The notes beneath the pieces were generated by a model that was given only the letters and a program-made list of their open reading frames with translations, searched no databases and had not been told where the DNA came from. The position numbers and the translations under genes are program-made. Positions 22,591 through 33,774 of a stretch of 64,000 nucleotides of DNA are shown here, in pieces. The stretch spans positions 56,759,618-56,823,617 of the forward strand of contig CM049317.1 of assembly GCA_026874595.1 (NCBI GenBank), given 5' to 3'. The first letter of the stretch is position 1, and every line of letters starts with the position of its first letter. The DNA is from Sipunculus nudus. Its lineage: Eukaryota; Annelida; Sipuncula; Golfingiida; Sipunculidae.

Positions 22591-24761
22591 TATTAATTAT
22601 AGTCAGGTGTGTGTTAAACTACACAACGATAAAGTGCTCAACTGACAGGAGCTGTAATATATGAAAAGTTCAAGACTTTAACCTACATGGGTTTTACAAC
22701 GTTGTTTCTTAACGGCTGTAGGTCCTCACTTTTCGGAAACCTATTATGAAGTATATATATAAATATGTATATATACACATACATATCCTTCGCCAGACTG
22801 CAAGGTTGGTATTTTCTGGGGAATTTTATGTACTGAAACAGACTTTACATAGAGTTGTATGTAGGAAAAAACTGCCGGTCTAAACAGTAGGGACTCCTTC
22901 GCTACTTGAATGTCTTACTCTTAGCATTATCTCTCTATTATACTATCTTACCTGAAGTCTTTGAACAAATGACAGAATTTTCAGACTGAGTACATCTTAT
23001 CAAAGCCATGTATAGTTTAAATAAACTCATAGTATACTATGAAGGGATCACTCTGATATAATCATTTGTATATATGATAATATGATAACACCGAGAAAAT
23101 ACATGACTCATCAAGATGTTCAATGAAATGCCAGCTATCGTTTTGATGGTGACTGTTGTAATATCAAATGCAAATCAATCAAATTATCTAAATGTTATAT
23201 AACAGTATAATACTCAGCAGTTTCGAATAAGACATCAAATATAAATATAACGATACTAAGCATTGGATATATCGATACTCGGAATTTCTATTTAACACGA
23301 ATAGATAGGAAAGTATATGTTCAGAGATGCTATTATGTACTGACGCGTGTGAAACCGTTGCCGTCAAATTACAAACTAAATAGTTAATGAGTTAAATAAA
23401 TAAATAATGTTGTACAACGAAAGTATTGGTACATAACATGCTAACAATCCAAGTCAACCACGATTAGATGACGTCATCGCTTTTAACCTTATCAAGTGAC
23501 CGGAAGTGGTATTTGAACCATGACTAAACACACAGATTTAGATCTCTGTCGAGTGTTTGATGAAGTCACTCTAATCACCTTTGATGTTAATTAAATAAAC
23601 GATCCGGCAATAAATATGATTTGCTTTATCTCCACTGCTTACCATGCATGCAAACAGAGGGATTGCATGTTATTACCTTTATATATTGCGTCACTAAGGT
23701 TATATATAGTCCAACAGAGACCCCTTCCAAGTATTGATCCGTTCAATAACGGCCTGACATGAGTGTTGCCCTTGTTTGTTCTAAAAACATTAATCTGCTC
23801 CGTGTGTTTGTATGGAGGAAATGGCCATATTAATTATTCCACGGTTATATTTATCCCGTAGCAAAGTGGGGTTCACTTCACTTAGTGGGGAAATGGCATA
23901 TTTCCTGTTTGATGTTCACGTTCATTTCCAGAGCGATTACATTTATAAATAATTAATACTTTATATCATAAGTATTTCCATATATCCGGTTTTCTTTATT
24001 ATTCGCTAAGGTTTTCGTTACTTTAAAGAGACTGCAATCTCCATAATGCAATGTTTGATAATCTGTATCAATGATTATTATGTATGGCAAATAAACTTAT
24101 AATAAATATGATATGAATTACAAATACTTTAATTTTAATAATAATCAAAGTTCATATTTACAGTAGCCCAAACTTCTGTGGCATTAAAAAAAGAAGGATA
24201 TATACAGAAAGATATAAGTACACACAAGACAGAAATATATATATATGTAAGCGTCTTCTATTTGCGGTATGACTTTATCTATTCATGACATAATTACGGT
24301 TCAAACGTAGTCTCTCCTGAGACCAGTTTTTTTTTTTTGTTAATTTGCAAGATTACATGTACTTTGTGAGGACCTGAGGGCAGAAGAATCGATGTATTTG
24401 TTTAACTGTCAAACAATTCATTCTATATGTTCAGACCTGTACCCTGCTTAAGTTTTCTACATACATGCGAAACGAAGCAGGGAACCAGTCTAAACTATAA
24501 GCTGCTTTATCGATAAACTTTGGGCTTAACCGTCGGGTCATTTCTTTTCACATTTACAGATCTTCATTCCAATTTCAAGGAGAGTAAAATTAAAGTAATG
24601 ATAAAAATTGTATTTTTTTTAATTAAGGAAATCTGAGGCCGACAGTTCATAAAGAATATTAACATCAAATATGGCCTTTCTTTAAAAACATTGAAACTTT
24701 GATTAATGCCATTCGCCATTTTAGTATTTTTTATTGTATGACATATATAAATGTTTCGAAG
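22589..24761. other. Mostly AT-rich, one motif-dense segment
   Basis: No open frame of interest. A motif cluster lies at 23.46-23.69 kb (separate entry). An imperfect hairpin occurs at about 24434-24492 (AGACCTGTACCCTGCTT against AAGCAGGGAACCAGTCT). Confidence 0.45.
23464..23690. promoter_or_regulatory. Candidate cis-regulatory module (CRE, ETS, TCF/LEF)
   Basis: Within about 120 bases there is a perfect CRE embedded in the palindrome GATGACGTCATC (TGACGTCA 23469-23476), an ETS/GABP-type ACCGGAAGTG (23499-23508) and a consensus TCF/LEF site CCTTTGATG (23578-23586) abutting GTTAATTAA. The GC content is higher than in the flanks. These are consensus matches to known factor classes; that they work together is inference. 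Confidence 0.35.
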
Positions 24762-24794
24762 ATATATATATATATATATAATATATATATATAT

Positions 24795-24827
<33 letters not shown>

Positions 24828-24828
24828 A
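24762..24828. repeat. TA microsatellite
   Basis: TA dinucleotides with several AT/TA phase shifts. Tyr-Ile frames on both strands are artefacts. Confidence 0.95.
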
Positions 24829-25109
24829 TTAATCATGTTCACATATTGGATGACCTCAAAGAAAATTTGTGGCCTCTGATCTCAATAAATATGTACTGGT
24901 TTGCTGCAAACCGAAATTGAGATAATATTATAATTATTATATTGGTAATATTTAAATTGGATTTCATGAAAACCTATAAAACTCCTGATAGGGTAACGGA
25001 TAGGCAGAAGGAAATCCGGACGGACGGATGCTGTCCATATCTATACTATCATATGACCCCTCCATGATACGGGCGTATAAATATAATTCATAAACTACAT
25101 ATACTTGTA

Positions 25110-25560
25110 GTTTGTATTGATGTAGTCCGGACTCGAATCCACCTTTTAGGGACTTGGACACAGGAAATCAGGCCGGGTCCATATACAGTCCAGTAGAAGG
25201 GAAGATCTGTCACATACTATGAAGACATTTATATACGTGGACTTCTTACAGAATATTAAAGCGAAAAGAGAGCCTATACCAAGCTTAAGCTCTGCATCGA
25301 GAGCTTAATGCTATTAAACATTCAATTAAAAATCATTTGTTTAATAACTAACATAAAATATTTATGGTAATCTCAGATTTCTAAATAAGATTTCTGTTAA
25401 TAAGGAGACTTTATTGGACTCGGACTTGGACTCGGGTTCCAGATGACTTGGACTCGAAGAAGATAGACTTATACTCGAATCTCAGGGTCTCGGACTCGAG
25501 TAGACTGGACTCGGATTTGCAATCGGACTGGGATAGTGTGGACCCGACTACATCATTGAT
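25110..25560 (+). mobile_element. GGACTY hexamer element B
   Basis: Two arrays of GGACTC/GGACTT hexamers (about 25127-25195 and 25412-25550) flank an AT-rich spacer of about 210 bp. The first array ends in AAATCAGGCCGGGTCCAT and the second begins TATTGGACTCGGACTTGG. Both edges recur at 44.24 and 44.51 kb with a similar spacer, so this is a repeated two-part structure and not a chance hexamer run. Confidence 0.7.
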
Positions 25561-26599
25561 TATTGGCGTAATAACGTCTGGATAAATACACCGATATGTT
25601 AATATGACATCGAAAAGCATTACGTGACGGTGATATTGTTCCGAGAAACAGTAAACATGAAGAATCGTGTATAGTTCTGAGTCTATCACAAAACTATATC
25701 TCGTACCTGCATGATATGATACCCCCAGGGTAAAAGAGAATGTAATCGTACTTTGAAAGTAGAATTTGTTTTAAGAATACCATACCAGTTTTAAATCAGC
25801 TCTGTTCGTACCTAAACTGCGCAGACAGCATGCATGGTTGTAAATTAGGACTTCAGTTGATACAGTTTTGTAATTCAAGACCTTTTTATGACACAGTTAC
25901 GTACCCAAGCAGAATTAAGTTTTTACTTTCCAATTAAAAAAGGTAGTCCTTGTAATGTAAAACTACTTTCAAGCGGTTCAGTGTACAATTTGCAATGCTT
26001 TATATACAGAAAGAGGAAATTAGATCAAGGACGTATAGTTTTATCATAAACAGGAAATAAACACTTCTCTTCCATTTTCGCAGTTAACAAACAACGTATG
26101 AGTTATAATAAAACCCATTGTATAGAAGTATCATATTTAACATTGGTTTCAACTTTTTCATTAAAATATAATTCTGACGTCAAATTTCATCAGTGATGCA
26201 GGAATTGGTCCAAAATTGGGTTTTAATGGAACAGGATTAAAATAATCCAGTTAACCCGCGGGTGTCAAAGTCAGCCGCGAAGTTCAGCTAAGTCTGCCGC
26301 AAACTGGCACGAAACAAAACGCTCCTGTAAACCCAATCCTCTACTCGCCAGAGAAAACACGTTCAAGGGAAACGACTTTTGGCAGTGTCCTGGTTCAGTT
26401 GTCTTCTGTTATTAGCGACTGTGGTTTTGTTTTAATTGGAATATCCTGAACACCGTGTTTTATGTGTTTCGCTGCACACGGATGTGCCAATCATAATTAG
26501 TAAATTAGTAAAGCACAGAAAGCGGATTTGTCGCACGCTTGGCTGAGAGCTGTTTATGTAATATGCTTTCCCATGCAGGTACAGATAGAACCCTATATA
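25561..26599. other. No gene recognised
   Basis: Unique-looking DNA. The interval 26.25-26.5 kb is less AT-rich and includes CCCGCGGG-like and GCCGC words but no open frame of note. Confidence 0.4.
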
Positions 26600-27033
26600 C
26601 AGTGATAGACTTATTGTTTTGTGAGAGCGTCAAATTCGCGATATTAGCGAAAGGAAATTGTCGCGAAAATAAAATCCTTCGCGCACAAGACGATCCTTTA
26701 GTATACTACACAGGTGACAAATTATACTATCGCCTCGCTTCTTAAGGGTGATATTATTTATATTGTTAGAAATTTTTATTTAATCCGTAAATCATAGGTT
26801 GGTATTTGGAAACATGAGACCTATTACATTATCTGCCTATAAAGAACAAAGACCTTCACTCGGTTGATGTTCCCAGGGTCCTTCTCAGATTGTAAAGATT
26901 TTGACAAGCATATTAAATAATTCATACAATTAAAGATATACTTTGTGTAGTTTACTGTGTGGTGAGATCGCGAAACTCGAACCCTCACGAAACACCGCAA
27001 AAGTGGAAATTACGAAATTTTAACCTCGCGAAT
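26600..27033 (+). mobile_element. TCGCGA-rich element B (empty-site copy)
   Basis: Starts in a TTCGCGATATTAGCGAAAG…TCGCGAAAA cluster and ends with GTGAGATCGCGAAAC…GAAACACCGC…CTCGCGAATATGG. Its middle (AAAGAACAAAGACCTTCACTCGGTTGATGTT, stated in pieces: AAAGAACAAAGACCTTCAC then TCGGTTGATGTT, 26843-26871) aligns with the bases on each side of the SINE in element A. It is non-autonomous. Its left end is not as clear as that of copy A. Confidence 0.6.
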
Positions 27034-27400
27034 ATGGCCATGGAAGCACCAACAGTACCTATTGGCGATTGCCTCGTTGTACAACACTAGTTGTATATAT
27101 ATAAGCGTCAGGCACGACGGGGCTATCAAGAACAGCACGAGGTAATTGTTGAAAGAACAGGTCAACACAATGTCTAATGCATCCCACGTGTCCTTGATGA
27201 CTTTAAGAATGGAACTCATTAAAGTGCATGCATACCTCAGAAGCGGATCCAGATGATTCAAAAATGAACTTAAATAAAATCTTCCCTGGCCCCATGTCCG
27301 ACTCATCCTGCTGCCAACAAAGGATAAACAACACCACGGGCGAAAACTTAACCTCCTTGGCGTCACAGTCCGATAGTTGCATGTCACTGCCCGAACATGC

Positions 27401-27402
<2 letters not shown>
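27034..27402. other. No gene recognised
   Basis: Balanced-composition sequence with overlapping open frames on both strands (125 codons minus, 27010-27387). The minus frame is cysteine-rich and leucine-rich but matches no family I know, and the mirrored plus frame suggests compositional openness. Confidence 0.35.

Positions 27403-27459
<57 letters not shown>
27403..27459. repeat. TA microsatellite
   Basis: About 56 bases of pure TA. Confidence 0.95.
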
Positions 27460-27461
<2 letters not shown>

Positions 27462-27662
27462 TCTCTGGCTGCCTGCATATCAGTTCGACTGCATGTTTAA
27501 TACTCACTAGAGTATCATTTATATATTATTTTACTCGGTTGGTCGTTTGTTTCTTCTGTCTGCAACTTTACTAAAATGTCATGAACGGATTTTGTGGAAG
27601 GTAGAATAACATCCCATCTAAGATAAAATCCATTAAATTTATGAGAGAATCTGGATCAAAAG

Positions 27663-27663
<1 letters not shown>

Positions 27664-27711
<48 letters not shown>
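27664..27711. repeat. TA microsatellite
   Basis: About 48 bases of pure TA. Confidence 0.95.
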
Positions 27712-27718
<7 letters not shown>

Positions 27719-27859
27719 AGAGTCTTAAATATTGCGAGATAACACGATTTATTTTTTCGGTCCCAGAACGAGACCGTCGACTTTTACTATCATATGGGGC
27801 AACCGTGCAGTGAATTCACGACCCAGTAGGCATATTTATTGTCCTGGTTATTCTAATTT

Positions 27860-28350
27860 GATACAAGCCATACGGGGTAATGTACTGCAACGGCCATCCA
27901 TCATGTTGGTTTGATATCGTGGTAACCACTACTAAACATCCGACAATCTAACATTAGGCTATGAGGGATGAATTAATACAAAAGAATACATGTGAACTCA
28001 CAAACAAAACTGGACATCCGTCTCTACTCCGAGTCATTTCAAGTATCCAGTACAGGTTGTCTGCCGTCCAATTACCCGAGCAAACCATGCTTGTATTCAT
28101 GCGGCATAAAATTCAACAAAACTGAAGAGGGATATACCAACATGCTGAGTTAATTTTATCGCGCATGATAGGTGTTGTTAGAAAAGGTGCTAAAACAGCT
28201 AACGAATGGTCTGGTTTATGTCAAGTTCCTCGATGCAAGATATAAAGGCACTCTGATGCTGATACACTGATTTTAGACTCTCTTAAGTCAGATGGCCGAA
28301 ATGACGTTAGGAGCTACCTTGCAATATAAATTTTCGAACGGGGTGAAAGA
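27860..28350 (+). repeat. Unclassified dispersed repeat, copy 1
   Basis: Shares a series of co-linear blocks with 33.78-34.35 kb: TGCAACGGCCATCCATC, CGTGGTAA, GGCTAT…GATGAATT, ATAGGTGTTGTTAGAAA and ATGTAAAGGCACTCTGA-type sequence (here ATATAAAGGCACTCTGA). Both copies are in the same orientation about 5.9 kb apart. I see no terminal repeats or coding frame. It could be an old transposon family or remnants of a segmental duplication. Confidence 0.6.
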
Positions 28351-29545
28351 TCTCCTGTTTTCATTCACCGGTATGAACTAATTAGAGCAACCCTTTAATG
28401 GCAGACACTGCTGACCTATGATGGAGCTTTCGTGTTGCATGATGGAGATTGATAAACATTTCTCTCGGTCTAGGCTGACACAACTCCTGTGTTAACATAG
28501 CAAACTACAGCTTGATCAAGATCCTGATAATTGTATGCAAGTGGTGATCGTGAATGTTGGCGGAGGTTTGTAGTCTCTGACGGCTTTCTTTAATGATAAC
28601 CGTTCAATCCGTATTCCAAGTATCGCATACAATCCTTGGATATTTATATATTTGTCCGATATTTCTGATACTTCTTGCACTCTGCACTTCTTGTCTTCTG
28701 CACTCTTGGACTGGCAAATGTCGGTACGCAATTCTGTGCCTTCAGACCCGTGACACGACCGATTTCTGCCTTCTTGTCTCACATATATATAAGACATCCA
28801 AGTCGTTTCACGGGACAACTGCACAAGATAAATTAAAATACGTTACGTGCACGTATAGGGATTGAGCAATTGATTCCGACGCTCATAGCGCTCAACTGCT
28901 TGCGGAGGGCTGCTGACCCCCAGACAATTAAGACACTGCGTAGACTGGTCCCGTCCGAAATCGACCAACTACAGAAGACTGGAACCTTGATTCTGCATTA
29001 CGTCCAGCGACTCAGTGCCCGCGGTAAACTTCAGTTACTTTAGCTGAGTTACCATGGAAATTTCATGGTATCTGTTGGCTGGGGTGGATGCGGGATTTTT
29101 AAGAAGGGGCGCACGGGGGAGGGGGGGGTCTCGGAGTTGGCACCCACTCCCTGGGTGTAGAAACTTTTTTTGAAAATTCAGGCTGTGATAGCGCAATCTT
29201 GAATTGTTTTCAAAGCGGCTCTGTATTTTGGCATTGTTTTTCTTTTTTTTTTCAGATTTTTTGGTCGAAAAAGGGGCGCCCCTCTAAAACCGCACCATGT
29301 TTGCAATTATTCCTGGGAGAATAAGACAGGAGTGCCGTTTTGGCGTGAATTGTAGTAATTGCCGAAAGAGGTTAGGCAAACCTGCTGCATTCGCATTGGT
29401 TGTGTCAGTGCAAGCCGATATGGCTTGGTCATAAAAGTGGACGAGGTCAGCCTACGACTGGGCTTTATCGGTTCATGCTAGCCTGATCAATACTTCATAA
29501 ATGTTCATTACTGTTCAATACCGGTTAGTTGACACAAAAATTTCG
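28351..29545. other. Mixed stretch with a G-rich repeat-like segment
   Basis: No gene recognised. At 29.08-29.30 kb a GGGGTGGATGCGGGATTTTT start and a CCCCTCTAAAACCGCACC end suggest a decayed inverted-repeat element akin to the GGATCCGCC group. The frames at 28.5-28.87 kb overlap on both strands and match no family I know. Confidence 0.35.
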
Positions 29546-29798
29546 CCGGCTTCTGTGGCTCAAGAGTAGAGCACATGTAGGACTCAAAGCCGGGAGATCG
29601 TGAGTTCGAATCTCAGCAGAACCGGTGATATTGTTCACGCGGTCGGCCCCAACCAGGGTGAGCGCTCTGCAGGCTAAATGTGAAGACCATGCCCAACGGC
29701 CGTTTTCCACTTTCAAGCGAGTGCGCCTTTCGGGGGTTTCTCGGTGGTATGACCCAGCAGTGGGGCTGATTACACACCCAGGAGACGCACATACGAAG
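29546..29798 (+). mobile_element. tRNA-headed SINE, 5' half
   Basis: Begins CCGGCTTCTGTGGCTCAAG (box A), has GAGTTCGAATCTC at 29602-29614 (box B), then GGTGAGCGCTCTGCAGGC, GAGTGCGCCTTTC and TATGACCCAGCAG body blocks. Similarity to the full copy at 41.8 kb stops near 29782, so the 3' half is missing. A transposon with its own target duplication follows at once. Confidence 0.88.
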
Positions 29799-29807
29799 AG
29801 GGCATTA
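29799..29807. repeat. Target-site duplication, left
   Basis: AGGGCATTA, identical to 30178-30186 and directly abutting the transposon end. Confidence 0.85.
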
Positions 29808-30177
29808 TACGCTCCTCGCTCAGAGGTTATACACTGCGGTCGTCCCTTACCTCTTTTCGTGTAACCGCTGCTTTGTAAAGCTAGGTTCTCTGGGTCCGAA
29901 CACCAGGGTGCGCACACTAACTTACCGTTGGTCTAATTCTTGTCCTTGTGCTAGAAACGGTGTTTTCACACCAACGAGAGCGGGTGTCGCGTGTTTAAAA
30001 TTTTGAGCTATATGCAAAATTGCGATACCATGCTTTTATTGGTATGATAACAATTTTTTGCTCTGTGTGCACACTGGTGATCAAAACCTGAGAACCTTAC
30101 TATACAAAGCAGCGGTTACACGAAAAGTGGTCTTGGACGACTGCGGTGTATAACCGATGCGTTAGGCCAGGGGCGTA
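29808..30177. mobile_element. 370-bp long-TIR transposon with 9-bp target duplication
   Basis: The left arm (29808-29916) and the right arm (30064-30177, inverted) match over about 110 bp, including TTTTCGTGTAACCGCTGC and GGTTATACAC blocks. The ends read TACGCTCCT and AGGGGCGTA. The nine bases AGGGCATTA are repeated perfectly on each side (29799-29807, 30178-30186). Long inverted repeats with a 9-bp duplication are what Mutator-like (MULE) elements make. There is no transposase, so it is a non-autonomous member. The superfamily is inferred from these two traits alone. Confidence 0.85.
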
Positions 30178-30186
30178 AGGGCATTA
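30178..30186. repeat. Target-site duplication, right
   Basis: AGGGCATTA, identical to 29799-29807. Confidence 0.85.
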
Positions 30187-32431
30187 AGGTCCAAGAGATA
30201 TGACACCTATATGGTGTATGACTGTGCAGATTTCATCAGTGCCTGGGCCCGATAACAGCCAACCAGTTTGGTGGCTTCTGGCAATCCAAGTCTGTTCTTG
30301 AGTTGTTGCTGAGTTTGTTCTGTATCTAATCAAACTTAAAAATAAAAACATGCTCCATAGGTACAGAACTGGCAAGAGGATCGGGTATAATAAGTACAGA
30401 CAAGACTGAAATCATATCAAGATTGACACTAAGGTTATTCATTTAATTAATCGTCAAATCTCTGGTCTCCGGACAATTCATGATACAAATTAGTAGGGTA
30501 AAACAAACAATGATTATCAGTTGATCCAGACAGTTGTTCAGGCTCAACTCAAAGTTTGGTCACACAACTGTTACCCTCAAACCTGTCCTACATTATGAGT
30601 ATTGACCGGCCTTTTTACAACCCTGCCTGCTGTCGTGCATGGGAAATTAAGGACAGTCGTAAAAAAGGTCCGTCGTGATCTTAAAATTATTCTTCCCAAT
30701 CCCCATCACTTGTTCTTGGTTGATCTGATTTCGTTTTTGCGTCCGCTAGGAGGGTATGCTTTCATCTACGTTAGTGTGTGTGTGTTTGTTTTTTTTGTTC
30801 ACAACATAACTCGCGCAATATTTGACGTAATCTGATGGAATTTTCAAGGCATTTTTGGAATGGGTGAATTAAGAATTGAAAATATTTTGGTGTGATTCCG
30901 GCACATGAAACGTCATCAAGGATACGTTCATAAATGTACAGTCATTTATGCACGAATGATCCAGGCCTTAAATTGAATGCAAACATGGCGGAGGCTTGCA
31001 TTCCTTGGAATGCAGATTTCTAGTTTTGATTATTTTCCATGCAGTTAATAGATAAAGTATTCGACAAATTATATATAGGATAACTTGTAATTCTAAATGC
31101 CTATATATCTAATACATCTTAGCACGAATATGTATAGAAAATGTATTACAAATCATATGGTATAAAGCATCATACGTTTAACCTAAGCTCATACTGAGAT
31201 GTTGTCGTATAAGCTGGCCGCTTTTTTCCGTGTACTTCACGCCAATAGGTACGAAAACAGATGATTTTTTAGACACCTATTTGAGTCTTTGTATGATTTA
31301 TTTGTTTTACTCGTACATCTCTGTCTGTCAGCCTGGTTCATTTATCATGCGAGTGTCAGACATTGCTTGGCATCCTTAAATCAACCAATCAAACGACCAC
31401 ATGTGCACAGTTAACCCAATATCACGAAGTTTCTGAGTCAGGTTATGAGGAAAAAATGCTGACTTTTGCACGGAAAGAATCCCTGAAGAAACGTCCAACG
31501 CCAGTATCCCAGTCCAGTTTCAACAATGCCGGTTCTTGCGCGTATCAGGGAACGTTACTTCGAGATCATATAACCATGTTGATGTAAAAACCTGGTTTGA
31601 TCCAAGATCTTGTGTCCCCAGACATTGTTAGACATGAAAACAGGGATGCGTTTTCTGGTTTTACAATTGGCGGGGACATGTTTATTGACCTCTCGTGACC
31701 TCAGTGACACGATCCACCCCCGATTTCCCCCGGCGGGTTTGCGCCACATTAGGCGAACACATGTAACATATGAATCTCGTTTAAGTGATGGAGAGCCAGA
31801 GATGCTGGGAGTGACGTGTTTTGCATCACCCACATGTATCTTTATGTAATCCTACATGACAGAGGTATGTCAGAGCTGCCTAAAGACCGGCCGTTGACTT
31901 GTTTCTTCTCCTAATCGTGACCCGAGTACGGCGGATGTCCCGCTGGAGGCAGTGCAAAAATGTCATTGCTAACACGTTAAGTATTCATTCATCAGCATAC
32001 AACTGTCAACATGAGTTGTATGCTCTAAACAGCTTGTCATAATGCTCTCCTAACAATAGCATCACTGCAAATAACTGAAATGAATTCAGACAGGACCGCA
32101 CCGGCATGCATCTTTTTTAAAGTGCACGAACTTCATGTACATGTATAAAGTGACGATAACAAATAACGCTTATAAAACACACATATATAACATATATATT
32201 ATATATATAGACAGACAAGAGGGGAAGTTATTTCAAGTTCAAGATCCTCAGTATCCAGAATGCTTATGTCATATTTGCAAACAACATCGTAAAGATAAAA
32301 TAAAGTAAAATTTTACACATTTTTAATCATTACTTTGAATGTGGAAGTAATAAAAAAACAAAAAGTATATATGCAAGCATATATGTAGATAGGGTAGAGA
32401 GATGGAATATGAATAAACAGTAAAGTCGAGT
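30187..32431. other. No gene recognised
   Basis: Largely unique. The interval 31.33-31.95 kb is GC-richer with mutually overlapping frames on both strands (92 codons minus, 79 plus) and carries a DR4-type motif. I find no repeat partners. Confidence 0.4.
31686..31701 (-). promoter_or_regulatory. Perfect DR4 nuclear-receptor-type site
   Basis: TGACCT-CTCG-TGACCT, that is AGGTCA direct repeats with a four-base spacer on the minus strand. DR4 is the spacing preferred by TR/LXR-type RXR heterodimers. Motif evidence only. Confidence 0.3.
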
Positions 32432-32508
32432 CACCCCGAATGAGAATTCGAACGCATGACCTTCCGATATCTGAGCGTCTGCTTTATCAATGAGCTACCA
32501 GAGACTCC
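32432..32508 (-). mobile_element. tRNA-like sequence, probably a second SINE head
   Basis: On the minus strand the order is TAGCTCATTGATAAAGC (box A, 32481-32497), a stem-loop-sized gap, then GCGTTCGAATTC (box B, about 32443-32454) and a CATTCGGGG end. The promoter boxes have normal tRNA spacing, but the acceptor and anticodon stems do not pair well. I read it as a decayed tRNA or a SINE head of a different family from the one at 41.8 kb. Confidence 0.55.
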
Positions 32509-33209
32509 CAACCCATCTGGGTATAAGCACACTTATATAGGAACATGAGACTTGACTCACAGTAGTGTCGACACAGTGTGTGTGTGTGCGCGCGTGTGTA
32601 TGTGTATGAGTGTGTGTGGCCGAAATGAACATTCGTTATAATAAAAATACAGCAATTTGGCAGAAGCATCGCCTCATAGTGCTCAACCGAAATTAACACA
32701 TACATTTCTCGCATATACCTCCTCTAAATGACTCGTGACCAAACTTAGTGAGATATTGTCCTAAATAATATGTAATTAATTATCAAACATGAGAATGCTG
32801 AAAAGGTAGCCTCCAGAACTAATGATGAAAGAACAAAAAAGAAACAATATATCAAATCCTATAAAACAGAGTGAGGTGATATGGCGTTGCATGCGTGTCA
32901 ATCTCTCTGTAGATAACATCTAAATAGCAGACATGGGAAGCAAAAATGAGAACTCCAGTTTCCGAAATATCTTCTGTCTCGTGACAAATGTACCAGTCAG
33001 TCGAACAAACTGGAATTATGAGCGATATTAGATTAAACAGACCATTTAAAGAGCAGGCGAGTGAATCTCCCGGTCGTTACAAGAATTGTGAATGGACTGG
33101 TTTTAATAACAGTAGAGGATAAACCTTTCCTTAAGACAAGAAGCTTGTGTATAACCCAAGATCAACATTTGTAGTCACATATATTAGACCGTGTATACAG
33201 AAAAAGAGT
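32509..33209. other. No gene recognised
   Basis: Contains a GT-rich stretch (about 32574-32620, with a GCGCGC core). The rest is unique-looking. Confidence 0.45.
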
Positions 33210-33478
33210 TACGCTCCTCACACAGCGCTTATACACAGCAGTCGTCCCAGGTCTCCTCTTGTTTTTAACCGCTGCTTTTTATAGCAAGTTTCTCTGTCGG
33301 AACACCAGGGTGCGCACGGAGAAAGAAATTGTAATCAGGCCAAAGAAGACGTGTTACTGCATGATGCATTCAGCTCTAAATTGTAAAACGTGCGACACCC
33401 GCTATCAGTGGCCTGATTACACCGTAACACCCACTCTCGTTGGTCTGATTCTTGGCTCCATGCCAAGAAGTTCTTGAA
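33210..33478 (+). mobile_element. Long-TIR transposon, truncated copy 2
   Basis: Starts TACGCTCCTCACACAG…TTATACACAGCAGTCGTCCC and continues with the TAACCGCTGCTTT and GAACACCAGGGTGCGCAC blocks of the left arm at 29808. It then has internal CTCTCGTTGGTCTGATTCTTGG sequence, given here in part: CTCGTTGGTCTGATTC. No right arm is found, so it is truncated. Relative to copy 1, the GCGACACCCGCT block is inverted, which points to internal rearrangement. Confidence 0.7.
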
Positions 33479-33774
33479 AGATATTACCTGGAGTTCATTA
33501 ATTCGTACAAAGAGTCAGCAAGAAATAACATTACTTCTATAGAAAAGATAGGTAAATAACTGGGTTTAAGGCACGATGCACCTGAGTATAAATAAAACTC
33601 AGTACATTGACTAAATAACGCAAGACTAATCATACTACGGCTTCGAGACTTAATACGATTTTTTATCTACCTAAATTATATTTCATTTTTATGATTCAAA
33701 TAAGTAATATTTTCGCACCTTCAGTCACCTTGAGCAGTCTCGCAGCCAGCCTTTGTTGAATCACGGCACAAGCC
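33479..33774. other. No recognisable feature
   Basis: AT-rich spacer between two repeat copies. Confidence 0.45.

Noticed and set aside
24434..24492. Hairpin AGACCTGTACCCTGCTT / AAGCAGGGAACCAGTCT as a microRNA precursor
   Set aside because: Stem is short and mismatched with an AT-rich loop; no evidence for a mature arm.
27010..27387. 125-codon minus-strand frame as a gene
   Set aside because: No start context, no splice support and an overlapping plus frame; part of it lies in the TCGCGA element.
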